A stretch of DNA of 43,321 nt from Ureibacillus aquaedulcis (GCF_030418165.1 NZ_JAUHTQ010000021.1:1-43321); one strand, 5' to 3'; positions 19,004 through 26,859 are shown, counted from the stretch's first letter. The notes: generated by a model from the sequence alone, not told the origin. Program-made: numbers and translations.

Positions 19004-19645
19004 GTGACTGTTCCATTTATTACAGTAGAGGGTCCAATTGGTGTGGGGAAAACGTCATTATCCAAAGCGATTTCCAGCGCCTTTGAATACCATCTATTAA
19101 AAGAAATCGTGGATGAAAACCCGTTTCTCGGAAAGTTCTATGAAGATATTGATGAGTGGAGCTTTCAAACGGAGATGTTCTTCCTTTGTAATCGATATAA
19201 ACAATTGAGCGATATTCAGAAACATATTATAGAAACAGGGTCACCTGTCGTTGCAGATTATCATGTATTCAAAAATTTAATTTTCGCAAAGCGTACATTA
19301 AAGCCATCTGAATATGAAAAGTATGAGGCCATCTATAACATTTTAACAGCAGATATGCCACGTCCTAATATGGTGATCTATCTACATGCCAGTTTAGACA
19401 CGTTGATGAATCGCATTGCGATGCGCGGAAGAGAATTCGAAAAAATGATTACGCGAGATTACATAGAGCAATTAGCGGCTGATTATCACGAATTCATTCA
19501 GCATTTTGAACTGATGCATCCTGATATCCCGGTTATTCAGTTGAATGGCGACAAAATAGACTTTGTAAAAAATCCCAAAGATCTAGAACAGGTATTAAAA
19601 TTAGTAGAAGAAAAGCTACAACAAAGGAGTTCACACATAGAATGA
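19004..19645 (+). CDS. dgk: Deoxyguanosine kinase (deoxynucleoside kinase family)
   Basis: This enzyme phosphorylates purine deoxynucleosides for dNTP salvage. The 213-residue product has the P-loop GPIGVGKTS at 10-18, DENPFLGKFY, the EWSFQTEMFFL segment, ADYHVFKN and the lid region RGREFEK. It resembles B. subtilis Dgk more than Dck, and the next gene is the Dck-like partner. In B. subtilis the order of the two is reversed. GTG 19004 is chosen because it lies 7 nt after GGAGGG and matches the family N-terminus (PFITVEGPIG); a TTG at 18971 is in frame but has no site. The stop overlaps the next gene in ATGA, so the pair is coupled. Confidence 0.92.
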   Translation: MTVPFITVEGPIGVGKTSLSKAISSAFEYHLLKEIVDENPFLGKFYEDIDEWSFQTEMFFLCNRYKQLSDIQKHIIETGSPVVADYHVFKNLIFAKRTLKPSEYEKYEAIYNILTADMPRPNMVIYLHASLDTLMNRIAMRGREFEKMITRDYIEQLAADYHEFIQHFELMHPDIPVIQLNGDKIDFVKNPKDLEQVLKLVEEKLQQRSSHIE

Positions 19646-20310
19646 ATTTACGAGAAAAATATAACATTCCATCCAATACAGTGATTACGATCGCTGGGAC
19701 GGTAGGGGTCGGAAAGTCTACAATGACAAAAGCACTTGCAGAGGCTTTAAACTTCCGTACTTCATTTGAAAAAGTAGATACAAACCCATATTTGGACAAG
19801 TTCTATGACGATTTCGAAAAATGGAGCTTCCATTTGCAAATATACTTCCTGGCAGAACGTTTCAAGGAGCAAAAGCGTATTTTCGAATACGGCGGCGGCT
19901 TTATTCAGGACCGTTCCATTTATGAAGATACAGGCATTTTCGCGAAGATGCACTATGACAAAGGGACAATGAATCCAACTGATTACGAAACATATACAAA
20001 TTTGTTTGATGCCATGGTCATGACGCCTTATTTCCCGCATCCGGATTTACTTGTCTATTTAGAGGGGCCAATTGACGATATTATCGGCCGTATTCAAGAG
20101 CGTGGCCGCGAAATGGAACAGCAAACGCCAAATGATTATTGGATTGAAATGCATGACCGGTATGAAAACTGGATCAACAATTTCAATTCATGCCCGGTAT
20201 TACGCATAGATATCAATGATTATGACCTAATGAAAAATCCCGACCAAATCGAAGGCATCGTGGAGCGCATAGCGTATATGCTGGAGCAGACAAGTCATTT
20301 ACGTAAATAG
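19642..20310 (+). CDS. dck: Deoxyadenosine/deoxycytidine kinase
   Basis: This is the salvage kinase for deoxyadenosine and deoxycytidine. The 222-residue product has the P-loop AGTVGVGKST near residues 19-27, the family segment SFHLQIYFLAERFKEQK, the catalytic QDRSIYEDTGIFAKM (Glu-Arg-Ser-type loop) and RGREMEQQ in the lid. It resembles B. subtilis Dck along its length. The start overlaps the dgk stop by 4 nt. The two proteins are paralogues that presumably arose by tandem duplication; related bacteria form heterodimers of the two, which may apply here. A terminator lies 115 nt downstream. Confidence 0.93.
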   Translation: MNLREKYNIPSNTVITIAGTVGVGKSTMTKALAEALNFRTSFEKVDTNPYLDKFYDDFEKWSFHLQIYFLAERFKEQKRIFEYGGGFIQDRSIYEDTGIFAKMHYDKGTMNPTDYETYTNLFDAMVMTPYFPHPDLLVYLEGPIDDIIGRIQERGREMEQQTPNDYWIEMHDRYENWINNFNSCPVLRIDINDYDLMKNPDQIEGIVERIAYMLEQTSHLRK

Positions 20311-20425
20311 TGCAGGCACCATAAACTAAAGAAGCCTAGTTCAGAAAAGCAGAACCTTAAAAATCTGCACCGAAAGCCGCTTACATAAGTAGAAGTGTGC
20401 ATTTCAAGAAAAAAATAAATAGGCC

Positions 20426-20461
20426 AAAGTGTCTCCCTAATCAAAAAGGAGGCACTTTTTA
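20426..20461 (+). terminator. dgk-dck terminator
   Basis: AAAGTGTCTCC (20426-20436) pairs with GGAGGCACTTT (20448-20458) and is followed by TT and A-T-rich sequence. The 115 nt between dck and this hairpin carry no gene. Confidence 0.8.
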
Positions 20462-20562
20462 GTTGCCGTTTAATCATTAAATAAATAACTGAAAATCCAA
20501 CATAATAAATAAAAAGCTTCGGCGTTAGATAATGGAAACCCTTTTATCTATGGAAGTTGTTA

Positions 20563-20591
20563 TTGACAATTGAAATGGAAAAGAGAATAAT
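20563..20591 (+). promoter_or_regulatory. Promoter of the orphan siderophore ATPase gene
   Basis: TTGACA (20563-20568) and AATAAT (20586-20591) are 17 bp apart. The start would be near 20598, with the Fur-like palindrome just downstream. Confidence 0.65.
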
Positions 20592-20610
20592 TTTGATTAA
20601 CAGATTTGAT

Positions 20611-20625
20611 TGAGAACGGTTCTTA
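20611..20625. promoter_or_regulatory. Fur-like palindrome (7-1-7)
   Basis: TGAGAAC-G-GTTCTTA has the 7-1-7 geometry of a Fur box but differs from TGATAAT-N-ATTATCA at several positions. Its place just after a promoter of an iron-transport gene, as at 13613-13627, supports a Fur role. PerR or Zur are alternatives. Confidence 0.5.
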
Positions 20626-20660
20626 TTTACGGCAGAGAAACAGGGGTTGAAAATAGTTAA

Positions 20661-21452
20661 ATGCGAATGAATGTCAGCAATGTCGAAGTGGGTTACGATA
20701 AGAAAGTGATTGTAAATGACTTAACAATTGGAATTCCCGACAGCCAAATTACGACAATTATTGGGTCAAATGGTTGTGGCAAATCAACATTATTAAAAGC
20801 CATGACAAGAATTATCCCACACCAAAAAGGGCAGATTATGCTGGATGGTGCCGAGATTCAGAAGAAAAACACAAAAGAGTTAGCCAAAGAACTAGCAATT
20901 TTACCTCAAACCCAAGATAGTGCAGTGGGGTTATTAGTTGAAGAATTGGTTTCTTATGGCCGCTTCCCATACCAATCAGGCTTCGGGAGCTTAAAGAAAG
21001 AAGATAGAGAAATTATCGATTGGGCATTGAAAGCAACGAATACTTATGAATTAAAAAATAGTTATGTGGACGAACTTTCAGGTGGGCAGAAACAACGTGT
21101 CTGGATTGCGATGGCACTTGCACAAAATACAGATATCATTTTCTTGGATGAACCAACTACATACTTGGATATGGCCCACCAGCTCGAGGTGTTGGAGCTT
21201 CTTCAAAACTTAAACAAAAAAGAGAAGCGTACCATAGTGATGGTTTTACATGACCTGAATCATGCTGCAAGATTCTCGGATTATATGATTGCCCTTGAAA
21301 AAGGGAACTTGGTTAAAGCCGGCACCCCAGAGGAAGTAATGACATCCAAAGTATTAAAAAAGGTGTTTAATATCGATGCCGTTATTAGTAAGGATCCCCG
21401 TTCCAACAAACCGATATGTCTTACGTATGATTTAATTAAAGAAGATAACTAG
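20661..21452 (+). CDS. Orphan siderophore-iron ABC ATPase (YusV/FecE-like)
   Basis: This 263-residue ATPase has Walker A GSNGCGKST at 35-43, LSGGQKQR at 139-146, Walker B IIFLDE and the VLHDLNH switch. Its N-terminal and central parts (GYDKKVIVNDLT, VSYGRFPYQSGFGSL) strongly recall B. subtilis YusV, a multi-use ATPase that energises several siderophore permeases. No permease or binding protein lies beside it, so it probably serves transporters encoded elsewhere, possibly including the yfiZ-yfhA permeases here. Start ATG 20661 is 14 nt after AGGGG; ATG 20667 is also possible. It has its own promoter and a Fur-like box, and a terminator follows. Confidence 0.9.
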   Translation: MRMNVSNVEVGYDKKVIVNDLTIGIPDSQITTIIGSNGCGKSTLLKAMTRIIPHQKGQIMLDGAEIQKKNTKELAKELAILPQTQDSAVGLLVEELVSYGRFPYQSGFGSLKKEDREIIDWALKATNTYELKNSYVDELSGGQKQRVWIAMALAQNTDIIFLDEPTTYLDMAHQLEVLELLQNLNKKEKRTIVMVLHDLNHAARFSDYMIALEKGNLVKAGTPEEVMTSKVLKKVFNIDAVISKDPRSNKPICLTYDLIKEDN

Positions 21453-21471
21453 CTCAATCTTGACTCTGGAT

Positions 21472-21501
21472 AAAAACAGCACTTAGCGCAGTGCTGTTTT
21501 T
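21472..21501. terminator. Bidirectional terminator, orphan ATPase and MBL gene
   Basis: AAAAACAGCACT and AGTGCTGTTTTT form a 12-bp stem with a 6-nt loop, with an A-run on the left and T-run on the right. It serves the two convergent genes. Confidence 0.92.
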
Positions 21502-21507
21502 ATTTTC

Positions 21508-22269
21508 TTAAAACAATTCAAGAACTTCTTGTCTCTTCACCAGACGTATATTGGCTTGTTTTATAGCCTCTTTATAATCTTCTACATTATCGTTATAGTG
21601 CATCGCATAGATTTTTTTGTGCAATGATACCGGATAGTATTCGAGTACTTCCTGGAGTGTTGCATGGACACCGTTAAATGTGAAACTTATGTCCTGGAAG
21701 ATTGCAACGGTATTTTCATCAACTTGCTCTTTCAGGTTTGTAAGCTGCAAGTTTTTCACGTCCCCAGAAAAAACAATGTTCGCTTTTTCAGATGATAATT
21801 TAAACCCCGCACTGATTAAACCATCTGCATGAAGATTCGTTGTATCGATGACGGAAAACCCATAATCCCCTATTTTAAATTCCTTGCCATCCTTTAAAGG
21901 AATAAAGTCGCAAAAATCGTCCACTCCGCGCCCTTGATTCTCCAGGCTATTCTTTAGGTAATTCTTCAAGAGTGGTAAAAGTTTTTCGTGAACAATCACG
22001 GTTGTTTTTAAAGGTGAATGTTGTCCATCTTCAAATTGCCAAAAGCGAGTCATGACTAATTCCTCTAAACCACCGACGTGATCATAATGAAGATGTGAAA
22101 TAAAGACATAATCGATGGCTAAATAATCATACCCAGCAGCTGGCAGACTAGTTCTCAGAGTTGTTCCAGCATCAATCAAAAGGCATTTTTCGTCGAATTC
22201 AATGATATAGTTATTATGATAGTTGCTTTTTGTGAAAGCACCACCTACACCTAAGGGGAAAATTTTCAT
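21508..22269 (-). CDS. Metallo-beta-lactamase-fold hydrolase (RNase Z-like), function unknown
   Basis: This 253-residue protein has the metal-binding motif HLHYDH at 59-64 after the DAG of LLIDAG, and later FSGD and a C-terminal MHYND that probably complete the two-metal site. There is no signal peptide. It belongs to the RNase Z/phosphorylcholine esterase-like branch of the superfamily, but I cannot name a substrate; members include nucleases, phosphodiesterases and lactonases. The ATG at 22269 is preceded by GGAGAACC. It is divergent from the LOG-type gene and convergent with the orphan ATPase, so neither neighbour fixes its role. Confidence 0.82.
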   Translation of the reverse strand: MKIFPLGVGGAFTKSNYHNNYIIEFDEKCLLIDAGTTLRTSLPAAGYDYLAIDYVFISHLHYDHVGGLEELVMTRFWQFEDGQHSPLKTTVIVHEKLLPLLKNYLKNSLENQGRGVDDFCDFIPLKDGKEFKIGDYGFSVIDTTNLHADGLISAGFKLSSEKANIVFSGDVKNLQLTNLKEQVDENTVAIFQDISFTFNGVHATLQEVLEYYPVSLHKKIYAMHYNDNVEDYKEAIKQANIRLVKRQEVLELF

Positions 22270-22351
22270 GGAAGGTTCTCCTTTTTTACAAAGTATTAAT
22301 AATTACGCTGTATACTTGTAGTATATCAAATCGAGCTTTGGGGGGATAAAA

Positions 22352-22915
22352 ATGAACGTTGCGATCTACTGTGGTTCACAAGCAGGGAAGAAGGATATTT
22401 ATATAGAAAAGGCGAAGGAGCTAGGTGAAACATTAGCAAAAGCTCAAATTGGGATTGTCTATGGCGGTTCCAATGTGGGCCTTATGGGCGCTGTTGCTGA
22501 TGCATCATTAGCTCACAGTGGCAGGGTTATCGGCATTATGCCCGAGCATTTACAAAAACGTGAAATTGCGCATTTACATTTAACCGAGATTCATTTCGTG
22601 GAATCCATGCATATTCGAAAAAAGCAAATGGTCGATCTTTCGGATGCCTACATTGCCTTACCAGGTGGCTGCGGCACACTGGACGAATATTTTGAGGTGT
22701 TTACTTGGGCACAAATCGGCTTACATCAAAATCCTGTTATTTTATATAATATCGATGGATTCTATGATGCCCTTATTCTACATTTTGAAAAAATGATTGA
22801 AGAAGGATTTATTCGGGAAGAGCAGCGTGACATTTTAAGGGTTGCCACAACAGCTGATGAAATTCTGCATATTCTAGGAAGCCATCAGGAAGTTTTACTA
22901 AAAATGGGCAGCTGA
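22352..22915 (+). CDS. LOG family protein (nucleoside 5'-monophosphate phosphoribohydrolase)
   Basis: LOG-family enzymes (once annotated as lysine decarboxylases) remove ribose 5-phosphate from nucleotides; the plant prototypes act on cytokinin ribotides. The 187-residue product has the Rossmann-like GGSNVGLMG at 38-46 and the hallmark PGGCGTLDE at 104-112, where Glu112 is catalytic, with an Arg in SMHIRKKQM. B. subtilis YvdD is the likely counterpart. The start ATG follows GGGGGATAAA. The gene is single, with its own strong terminator. The natural substrate in bacteria is usually not known. Confidence 0.9.
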   Translation: MNVAIYCGSQAGKKDIYIEKAKELGETLAKAQIGIVYGGSNVGLMGAVADASLAHSGRVIGIMPEHLQKREIAHLHLTEIHFVESMHIRKKQMVDLSDAYIALPGGCGTLDEYFEVFTWAQIGLHQNPVILYNIDGFYDALILHFEKMIEEGFIREEQRDILRVATTADEILHILGSHQEVLLKMGS

Positions 22916-22920
22916 AACTT

Positions 22921-22960
22921 AACCCTAAGCAATATTATAAAATTGCTTAGGGTTTTTTCT
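22921..22960. terminator. Terminator between the LOG gene and the small membrane protein
   Basis: AACCCTAAGCAAT pairs over 13 bp with ATTGCTTAGGGTT, then TTTTTTCT. The minus-strand neighbour's stop codon (22959-22961) touches the T tract, so the hairpin may end both genes. Confidence 0.92.
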
Positions 22961-23339
22961 ATCGTAATATCATTGCTACTAATAGTGGGATTCCCATTAG
23001 GAGCAAGACTCCGAAACTCCATAAGATCTGTTTGGCAGTTGACATATTCCTGGGGCGGATGCTAATTGTATCGTATAAATTATTAAGAGCTTGCTGTTCT
23101 TTTTTATATAGCATGGTTTGAAACTGTCCGTAATCATCGATATAGGTGTAAGGCGAGTCCACCCCAAACCTGAGCGAACGAATGTCATCTGTGACATCTT
23201 GGTTATTATGAAAATATAAAATGGTAGGAGCAAGCCCTCCAGTCGATTTTGCAATGACATCAATATCAAATGTAGCCATTTTGTACCCTACTTCTCCATC
23301 ACTCCCCTGATATTGCTGTACTAATCGATTTAATTTCAT
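22959..23339 (-). CDS. Small C-terminally anchored protein, function unknown
   Basis: The 126-residue product has no signal peptide, a soluble N-terminal part and a single hydrophobic segment at the extreme C-terminus (ILWSFGVLLLMGIPLLVAMI), which suggests tail anchoring to the cytoplasmic side of the membrane. It is rich in Asp, Gln and Tyr before the anchor (SPYTYIDDYGQFQTML). I start it at ATG 23339 because it follows AAGGAG at 8-nt spacing; an in-frame GTG three codons earlier overlaps that site. I do not recognise the family. Its neighbours, a LOG protein and an RraA-fold protein, are separately transcribed, so context says little. Confidence 0.7.
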   Translation of the reverse strand: MKLNRLVQQYQGSDGEVGYKMATFDIDVIAKSTGGLAPTILYFHNNQDVTDDIRSLRFGVDSPYTYIDDYGQFQTMLYKKEQQALNNLYDTISIRPRNMSTAKQILWSFGVLLLMGIPLLVAMILR

Positions 23340-23532
23340 ACATATCACTCCTTCTTGTCCTTATGTATGTTCAAAAACCTTCTGAGAAGTGCACACTAAT
23401 TACATTTTATCCAAATCGTACTATTTTAAAGGGTGGTATGGATTAAATTAATAAAAAATTACTATTTAATTTGATCTAATATTATTATATTATCTGAATT
23501 ATTATAATGTTTTGTCAATAAGGGGATTAAAA

Positions 23533-24159
23533 ATGGAAACTAAAACATTACAACAAAGGTTATTCGCGTTACCTACTACGGCTATTTCAGATGCAACTGG
23601 TGGTCATAGCAATGTGGATGGGAGCATTAAACCGCTTAGTAATCACTTTAAAATAGCTGGACGAGCCCTTACAGTAAGGCTGCCTGATGGCGAGAATGGT
23701 GCAGTACTGGAAGCTATCAGTAAAGCACAAAAGGGTGAAATTATCGTGATTGACGCAAAAGGCAATAGAAATCGAGCGGTAGCCGGGGATTTTGTCATTT
23801 CATTAGCAAAAGGTCTAGGAGTACAGGGATTTGTTGTAGATGGCGTGATACGTGATATTGCAGCCATTCGGGAATTAAATTTTCCTGTCTTCTCCTTAGG
23901 TACAAGTGTGGCAGCTGGCTTCAAGAATGGGGGAGGCGCTGTAGATGTACCGATAGCAATTGGGGGTGTGGCCGTGCATCCTGGTGACTATATAGTTGGT
24001 GATGTGGATGGTGTTGTTGTTATTCCCAATAAAGATGCGGAACATGTCGCGAATGCGGCAGAAGAAAAAGTACGAAAAGATGAATTACGGGAAATAGAAG
24101 CATTATCTCGTGGTGAAATATCTATTCGTGCTTACTTGGATAAGGTATTGTCAAAATAA
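23533..24159 (+). CDS. RraA-fold protein (HMG/CHA aldolase-like)
   Basis: The 208-residue product belongs to the RraA/4-hydroxy-4-methyl-2-oxoglutarate aldolase family, which also includes oxaloacetate decarboxylases. The family signature is VVDGVIRD with Arg107 and Asp108 for substrate and metal, preceded by GDFVISLAKGLGVQG and followed by GGVAVHPGDYIVGDVDGVVVIP. The ATG at 23533 follows AAGGGG; an in-frame upstream start at 23512 lacks a site. B. subtilis has no obvious gene here. The true substrate cannot be read; regulation of RNase E by an RraA is unlikely because that enzyme is not expected in this lineage. A strong terminator follows. Confidence 0.85.
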   Translation: METKTLQQRLFALPTTAISDATGGHSNVDGSIKPLSNHFKIAGRALTVRLPDGENGAVLEAISKAQKGEIIVIDAKGNRNRAVAGDFVISLAKGLGVQGFVVDGVIRDIAAIRELNFPVFSLGTSVAAGFKNGGGAVDVPIAIGGVAVHPGDYIVGDVDGVVVIPNKDAEHVANAAEEKVRKDELREIEALSRGEISIRAYLDKVLSK

Positions 24160-24172
24160 AAAGTTGAATACT

Positions 24173-24222
24173 AAAAGAGGTGACTATCAAGAATACTGGT
24201 GGTTATCTCTTTTATTTTTTAT
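24173..24222 (+). terminator. Terminator after the RraA-fold gene
   Basis: AAAAGAGGTGACTATC (24173-24188) pairs with GGTGGTTATCTCTTTT (24198-24213) over 16 positions with G-U pairs, followed by TATTTTTT. Confidence 0.85.
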
Positions 24223-24250
24223 GCATAATAGAGATGGAAATAATCAGTTA

Positions 24251-24280
24251 TTTACTTTTCAAGTATAATAATGATAATAT
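24251..24280 (+). promoter_or_regulatory. Likely promoter of the riboswitch-symporter unit
   Basis: TTTACT (24251-24256) pairs with TAATAT (24275-24280, 18 bp) or GATAAT (24273-24278, 16 bp). The start near 24287 would lie a few nt before the riboswitch. Confidence 0.55.
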
Positions 24281-24300
24281 TTATTTAGTTAGGTAATTTT

Positions 24301-24432
24301 TCGCTTAATCCTATTTTAGGAGCGGGGGACCCAAATGATTTATACGGATATCTCCGTTATAGGTGAATTCTAAAATGAAAGGGCTTTTAGTTTCCGAAGT
24401 CCTAACCTGAAAGCTAACCTCGTAAGCGTTTA
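24301..24432 (+). promoter_or_regulatory. c-di-AMP riboswitch (ydaO/yuaA leader)
   Basis: The P1 stem is CGCTTA (24302-24307) with TAAGCG (24423-24428). Family landmarks in order are CGCTTAATC, GGAGCGGGGGACCCAA, AGGTGAATT and CTAACCTCGTAAGCG. By family knowledge these bind cyclic di-AMP and usually switch off potassium or osmolyte uptake genes. About 140 nt separate it from the symporter start at 24574. I could not draw a convincing terminator or anti-RBS in this platform. Confidence 0.93.
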
Positions 24433-24573
24433 AAGGAAGCGATATGAAGAGATTTAGTTAGTCAATAGTACAAGCTTTTTGTGTTAATTAAATTAATGGG
24501 TTTCATTCATATACTTGTTTCCCTTACCAGAGTAAGTCGTATAGCTAAAAACATCAAGAAGGTGGGGTAATTA

Positions 24574-25830
24574 ATGAAGTTTAAGTTAAGTTTAGCAACG
24601 CAAATCTTTATCGGTCTAATTTTAGGGATTATTGTCGGTGGAATCTTCTATGGAAGTGAAACGGCACAAAGTGTTCTACAGCCATTCGGTGATCTTTTCC
24701 TCCGATTGATTAAGCTGATTGTTGTACCAATTGTACTTTCTAGTATTATTGTTGCCATTGCTGGTGTCGGAGATTTGAAATCCGTCGGAAAACTGGGCGG
24801 TAAATCATTGGCCTATTTCATTGGTATGACATTAATTGCCATTGCAGTAGGTCTACTATCTGCCAATATATTCCAACCCGGTTCTGGTGTGGATATGAAT
24901 AATCTAAGCCAAACAGATATCTCTGGCTATGTGGATACTTCGCATGAACAAGAAGGGAAATCAATTGCGGATACGCTTCTGCACATTGTCCCTACAAATC
25001 CTATCCAGGCAATGGTTGAAGGCGATATGCTGGCGATTATCTTCTTTGCATTGGTATTAGGTCTTGGTATCGCGGCAATTGGCGAAAGAGGGAAAACAGC
25101 ATTAAACTTCTTTGAAGGTATATCACATGCTATGTTCTATGTAACAAACTTATTTATGAAATATGCTCCAATCGGTGTTTTCGCTTTAATCGGAGTGACA
25201 ATTTCTAAATATGGTTTTGCATCACTCATTCCACTTGCTAAATTGGCGCTAACTGTATATGGAACGATGATCTTCTTTGTAATTGTTATCTTGGGTATTA
25301 TGGCTAAAATCATTGGATACAGCATCTTTAAGTTAATTAAGGTGATTAAAGAAGAATTACTTTTGGCATTCTCTACATCTAGTTCAGAAACGGTTCTTCC
25401 AAGAATTATGGACAAAATGCAGCAAGTTGGTGCGCCAAAGCATATTTCAACTTTTGTTATTCCAACAGGTTATTCATTTAACCTGGATGGCTCGGTATTG
25501 TACCAAGCAATCGCTTCACTATTTGTTGCGCAAATGTATGGTATTGACTTAGGTATTGGTGAACAAATCATGTTAATGCTGGTCTTGATGGTTACATCAA
25601 AAGGTATGGCTGGTGTACCAGGTGTATCATTCGTTGTATTATTAGCAACATTCGGCACAATGGGCTTACCACCGGAAGGCCTGATGTTTATCGTTGGTAT
25701 TGACCGTATTCTTGATATGGGACGTACTGCGGTTAACGTAGTAGGTAATTCATTGGCGGCACTTGTTGTTGCTAAATGGGAAGGTCAATTTGACCCTAAT
25801 ACTGAAGTGGAAAACACTCAAAAAGTTTAA
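24574..25830 (+). CDS. gltT: Glutamate/aspartate:cation symporter (DAACS family)
   Basis: This symporter imports acidic amino acids with sodium or protons. The 418-residue product has eight predicted membrane segments and two re-entrant loops. It carries the serine-rich loop STSSSETVLPRIMDK, the substrate and sodium loop NLDGS, TSKGMAGVPGVSFVV and DRILDMGRTAVNV, which are family signatures. It resembles B. subtilis GltT/GltP; gltP is an equally possible name. ATG 24574 follows AAGGTGGGG. It is preceded by a c-di-AMP riboswitch, which suggests that glutamate uptake is tied to osmotic and potassium balance, since glutamate is the main counter-ion of potassium. A strong terminator follows. Confidence 0.95.
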   Translation: MKFKLSLATQIFIGLILGIIVGGIFYGSETAQSVLQPFGDLFLRLIKLIVVPIVLSSIIVAIAGVGDLKSVGKLGGKSLAYFIGMTLIAIAVGLLSANIFQPGSGVDMNNLSQTDISGYVDTSHEQEGKSIADTLLHIVPTNPIQAMVEGDMLAIIFFALVLGLGIAAIGERGKTALNFFEGISHAMFYVTNLFMKYAPIGVFALIGVTISKYGFASLIPLAKLALTVYGTMIFFVIVILGIMAKIIGYSIFKLIKVIKEELLLAFSTSSSETVLPRIMDKMQQVGAPKHISTFVIPTGYSFNLDGSVLYQAIASLFVAQMYGIDLGIGEQIMLMLVLMVTSKGMAGVPGVSFVVLLATFGTMGLPPEGLMFIVGIDRILDMGRTAVNVVGNSLAALVVAKWEGQFDPNTEVENTQKV

Positions 25831-25881
25831 TAAAATAAATTCTATATTATGTCAATATAGAGTTCGATTATCGTAACCTGC

Positions 25882-25925
25882 AAAAAAAGACTTTCAACGT
25901 CGAGCGTTGAAAGTCTTTTTTTCTG
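25882..25925 (+). terminator. Terminator of the symporter gene
   Basis: AAAGACTTTCAACG pairs with CGTTGAAAGTCTTT around TCGAG, flanked by an A-run and a run of eight or more T. It could act in both directions. Confidence 0.93.
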
Positions 25926-26106
25926 TGAAGATGTAGAATGAAATTTTACTGGGTACTCAGCTTGAGATAGAACACTTGCAATGGATCATCAAAAGTGAAG
26001 GGAGAAAGTACTTAAGGTGCGCCAAAGCATTAGAGTCTATCACACATACACCAAGGTATATTTAATAGGCTTAAAAGATCAATGGAACCTCTTAAGTCTT
26101 TAGATA

Positions 26107-26139
26107 AAATAAAAAACCGTATCCAGAAAAGATACGGTT
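26107..26139 (-). terminator. tRNA-Ser terminator
   Basis: On the minus strand AACCGTATC pairs with GATACGGTT around a 7-nt loop, then a run of six T. It lies 25 nt past the tRNA 3' end. Confidence 0.92.
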
Positions 26140-26163
26140 GAGTAGTTGAATTATTATAAAAAA

Positions 26164-26256
26164 TGGCGGAGGCAGTAGGATTTGAACCCACGCGCGGTTT
26201 AACCCGCCTGTCGGTTTTCAAGACCGATCCCTTCAGCCAGACTTGGGTATGCCTCC
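26164..26256 (-). tRNA. tRNA-Ser (anticodon UGA)
   Basis: The acceptor arms GGAGGCA (26256-26250) and TGCCTCC (26174-26168) pair, the discriminator is G, and CCA is encoded (26166-26164). The anticodon UGA is at 26220-26218 in the loop CTTGAAA. The long variable arm (ACAGGCGGGTTAAACCGCGCG) is typical of class II serine tRNAs, and the T-loop reads GGTTCAAATCC. It reads UCA codons and, by wobble, other UCN codons. In B. subtilis a tRNA-Ser lies near this region. A promoter is at 26291-26319. Confidence 0.97.
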
Positions 26257-26290
26257 GTGATAAATATGTCGAACTGTATCGACAAGAAAT

Positions 26291-26319
26291 AATATATCAT
26301 GTATTATAACCGCGGTCAA
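26291..26319 (-). promoter_or_regulatory. tRNA-Ser promoter
   Basis: On the minus strand TTGACC (26319-26314) and TATATT (26296-26291) are 17 bp apart, about 35 bp before the tRNA 5' end. Confidence 0.75.
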
Positions 26320-26521
26320 TAGTTTTATACATTTTTTTAAAGAGATTAAATTTGTTTGATTTCATAATACTATTATCAAAATAGAACTTAGAAAATTGGT
26401 TACCGTTCTTACATGGAGGTTGCTGTCCTCAAAAAAAAAGCATAAAAGAGAAGTCAGCACGTAAGATAATTTTATTTAATAGGAAAAAATATAGTATTTC
26501 CAAATTAACCAGAACAAAACA

Positions 26522-26551
26522 TTGCAATTACCCCTTGGTATAAAGTATACT
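26522..26551 (+). promoter_or_regulatory. SRP RNA promoter
   Basis: TTGCAA (26522-26527) and TATACT (26546-26551) are 18 bp apart; the start would be near 26558, at the RNA 5' end. Confidence 0.7.
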
Positions 26552-26557
26552 AATTTA

Positions 26558-26830
26558 TGCCGTGCTAGGTGGGGAGGTAGCGGTGCCCTGTAACTCGCAA
26601 TCCGCTCTAGCGAGACTGAAGTCCTTTTCTGAGGCTGTCCGTATGTTTGGTCTGCCTCTTGCACGTAGCGTTGAAGGTTGGGTCCTGCGCAATGGATACC
26701 CATGAACCATGTCAGGTCCGGAAGGAAGCAGCATTAAGTGGCTTCATCCATGTGCCGCGGGGTAGCCTAACCTGAGCTGGCGACAAGAGTAACGCTTATG
26801 TACGGCTGTCGAAGAAAGGTGCACGGCTTT
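26558..26830 (+). ncRNA. scr: Signal recognition particle RNA, long Bacillus type (scRNA)
   Basis: The gene is about 272 nt, as in B. subtilis scRNA, with the Alu domain retained. The 5' GCCGTGC pairs with the 3' GCACGGC. The S-domain shows CATGTCAGGTCCGGAAGGA and AGCAGCATTAAGTG, the Ffh-binding apical hairpin with GGAA loop. It also has CTAGGTGGGGAGGTAGCGGTG and the Alu-like AACTCGCAATCCGCTCTAG. With Ffh and HBsu it targets ribosomes to the membrane. It lies before dnaX, as in B. subtilis, but the eight-gene operon is inserted between them. Confidence 0.97.
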
Positions 26831-26859
26831 AATATACATATTAAGCCATGCAGGCATTT

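Noticed and set aside
25937..26065. 42-codon open frame (LEIEHLQWIIKSEG) between the symporter and tRNA-Ser
   Set aside because: It has no start codon or ribosome-binding site. It may be a decayed gene fragment, but I could not identify a parent gene.
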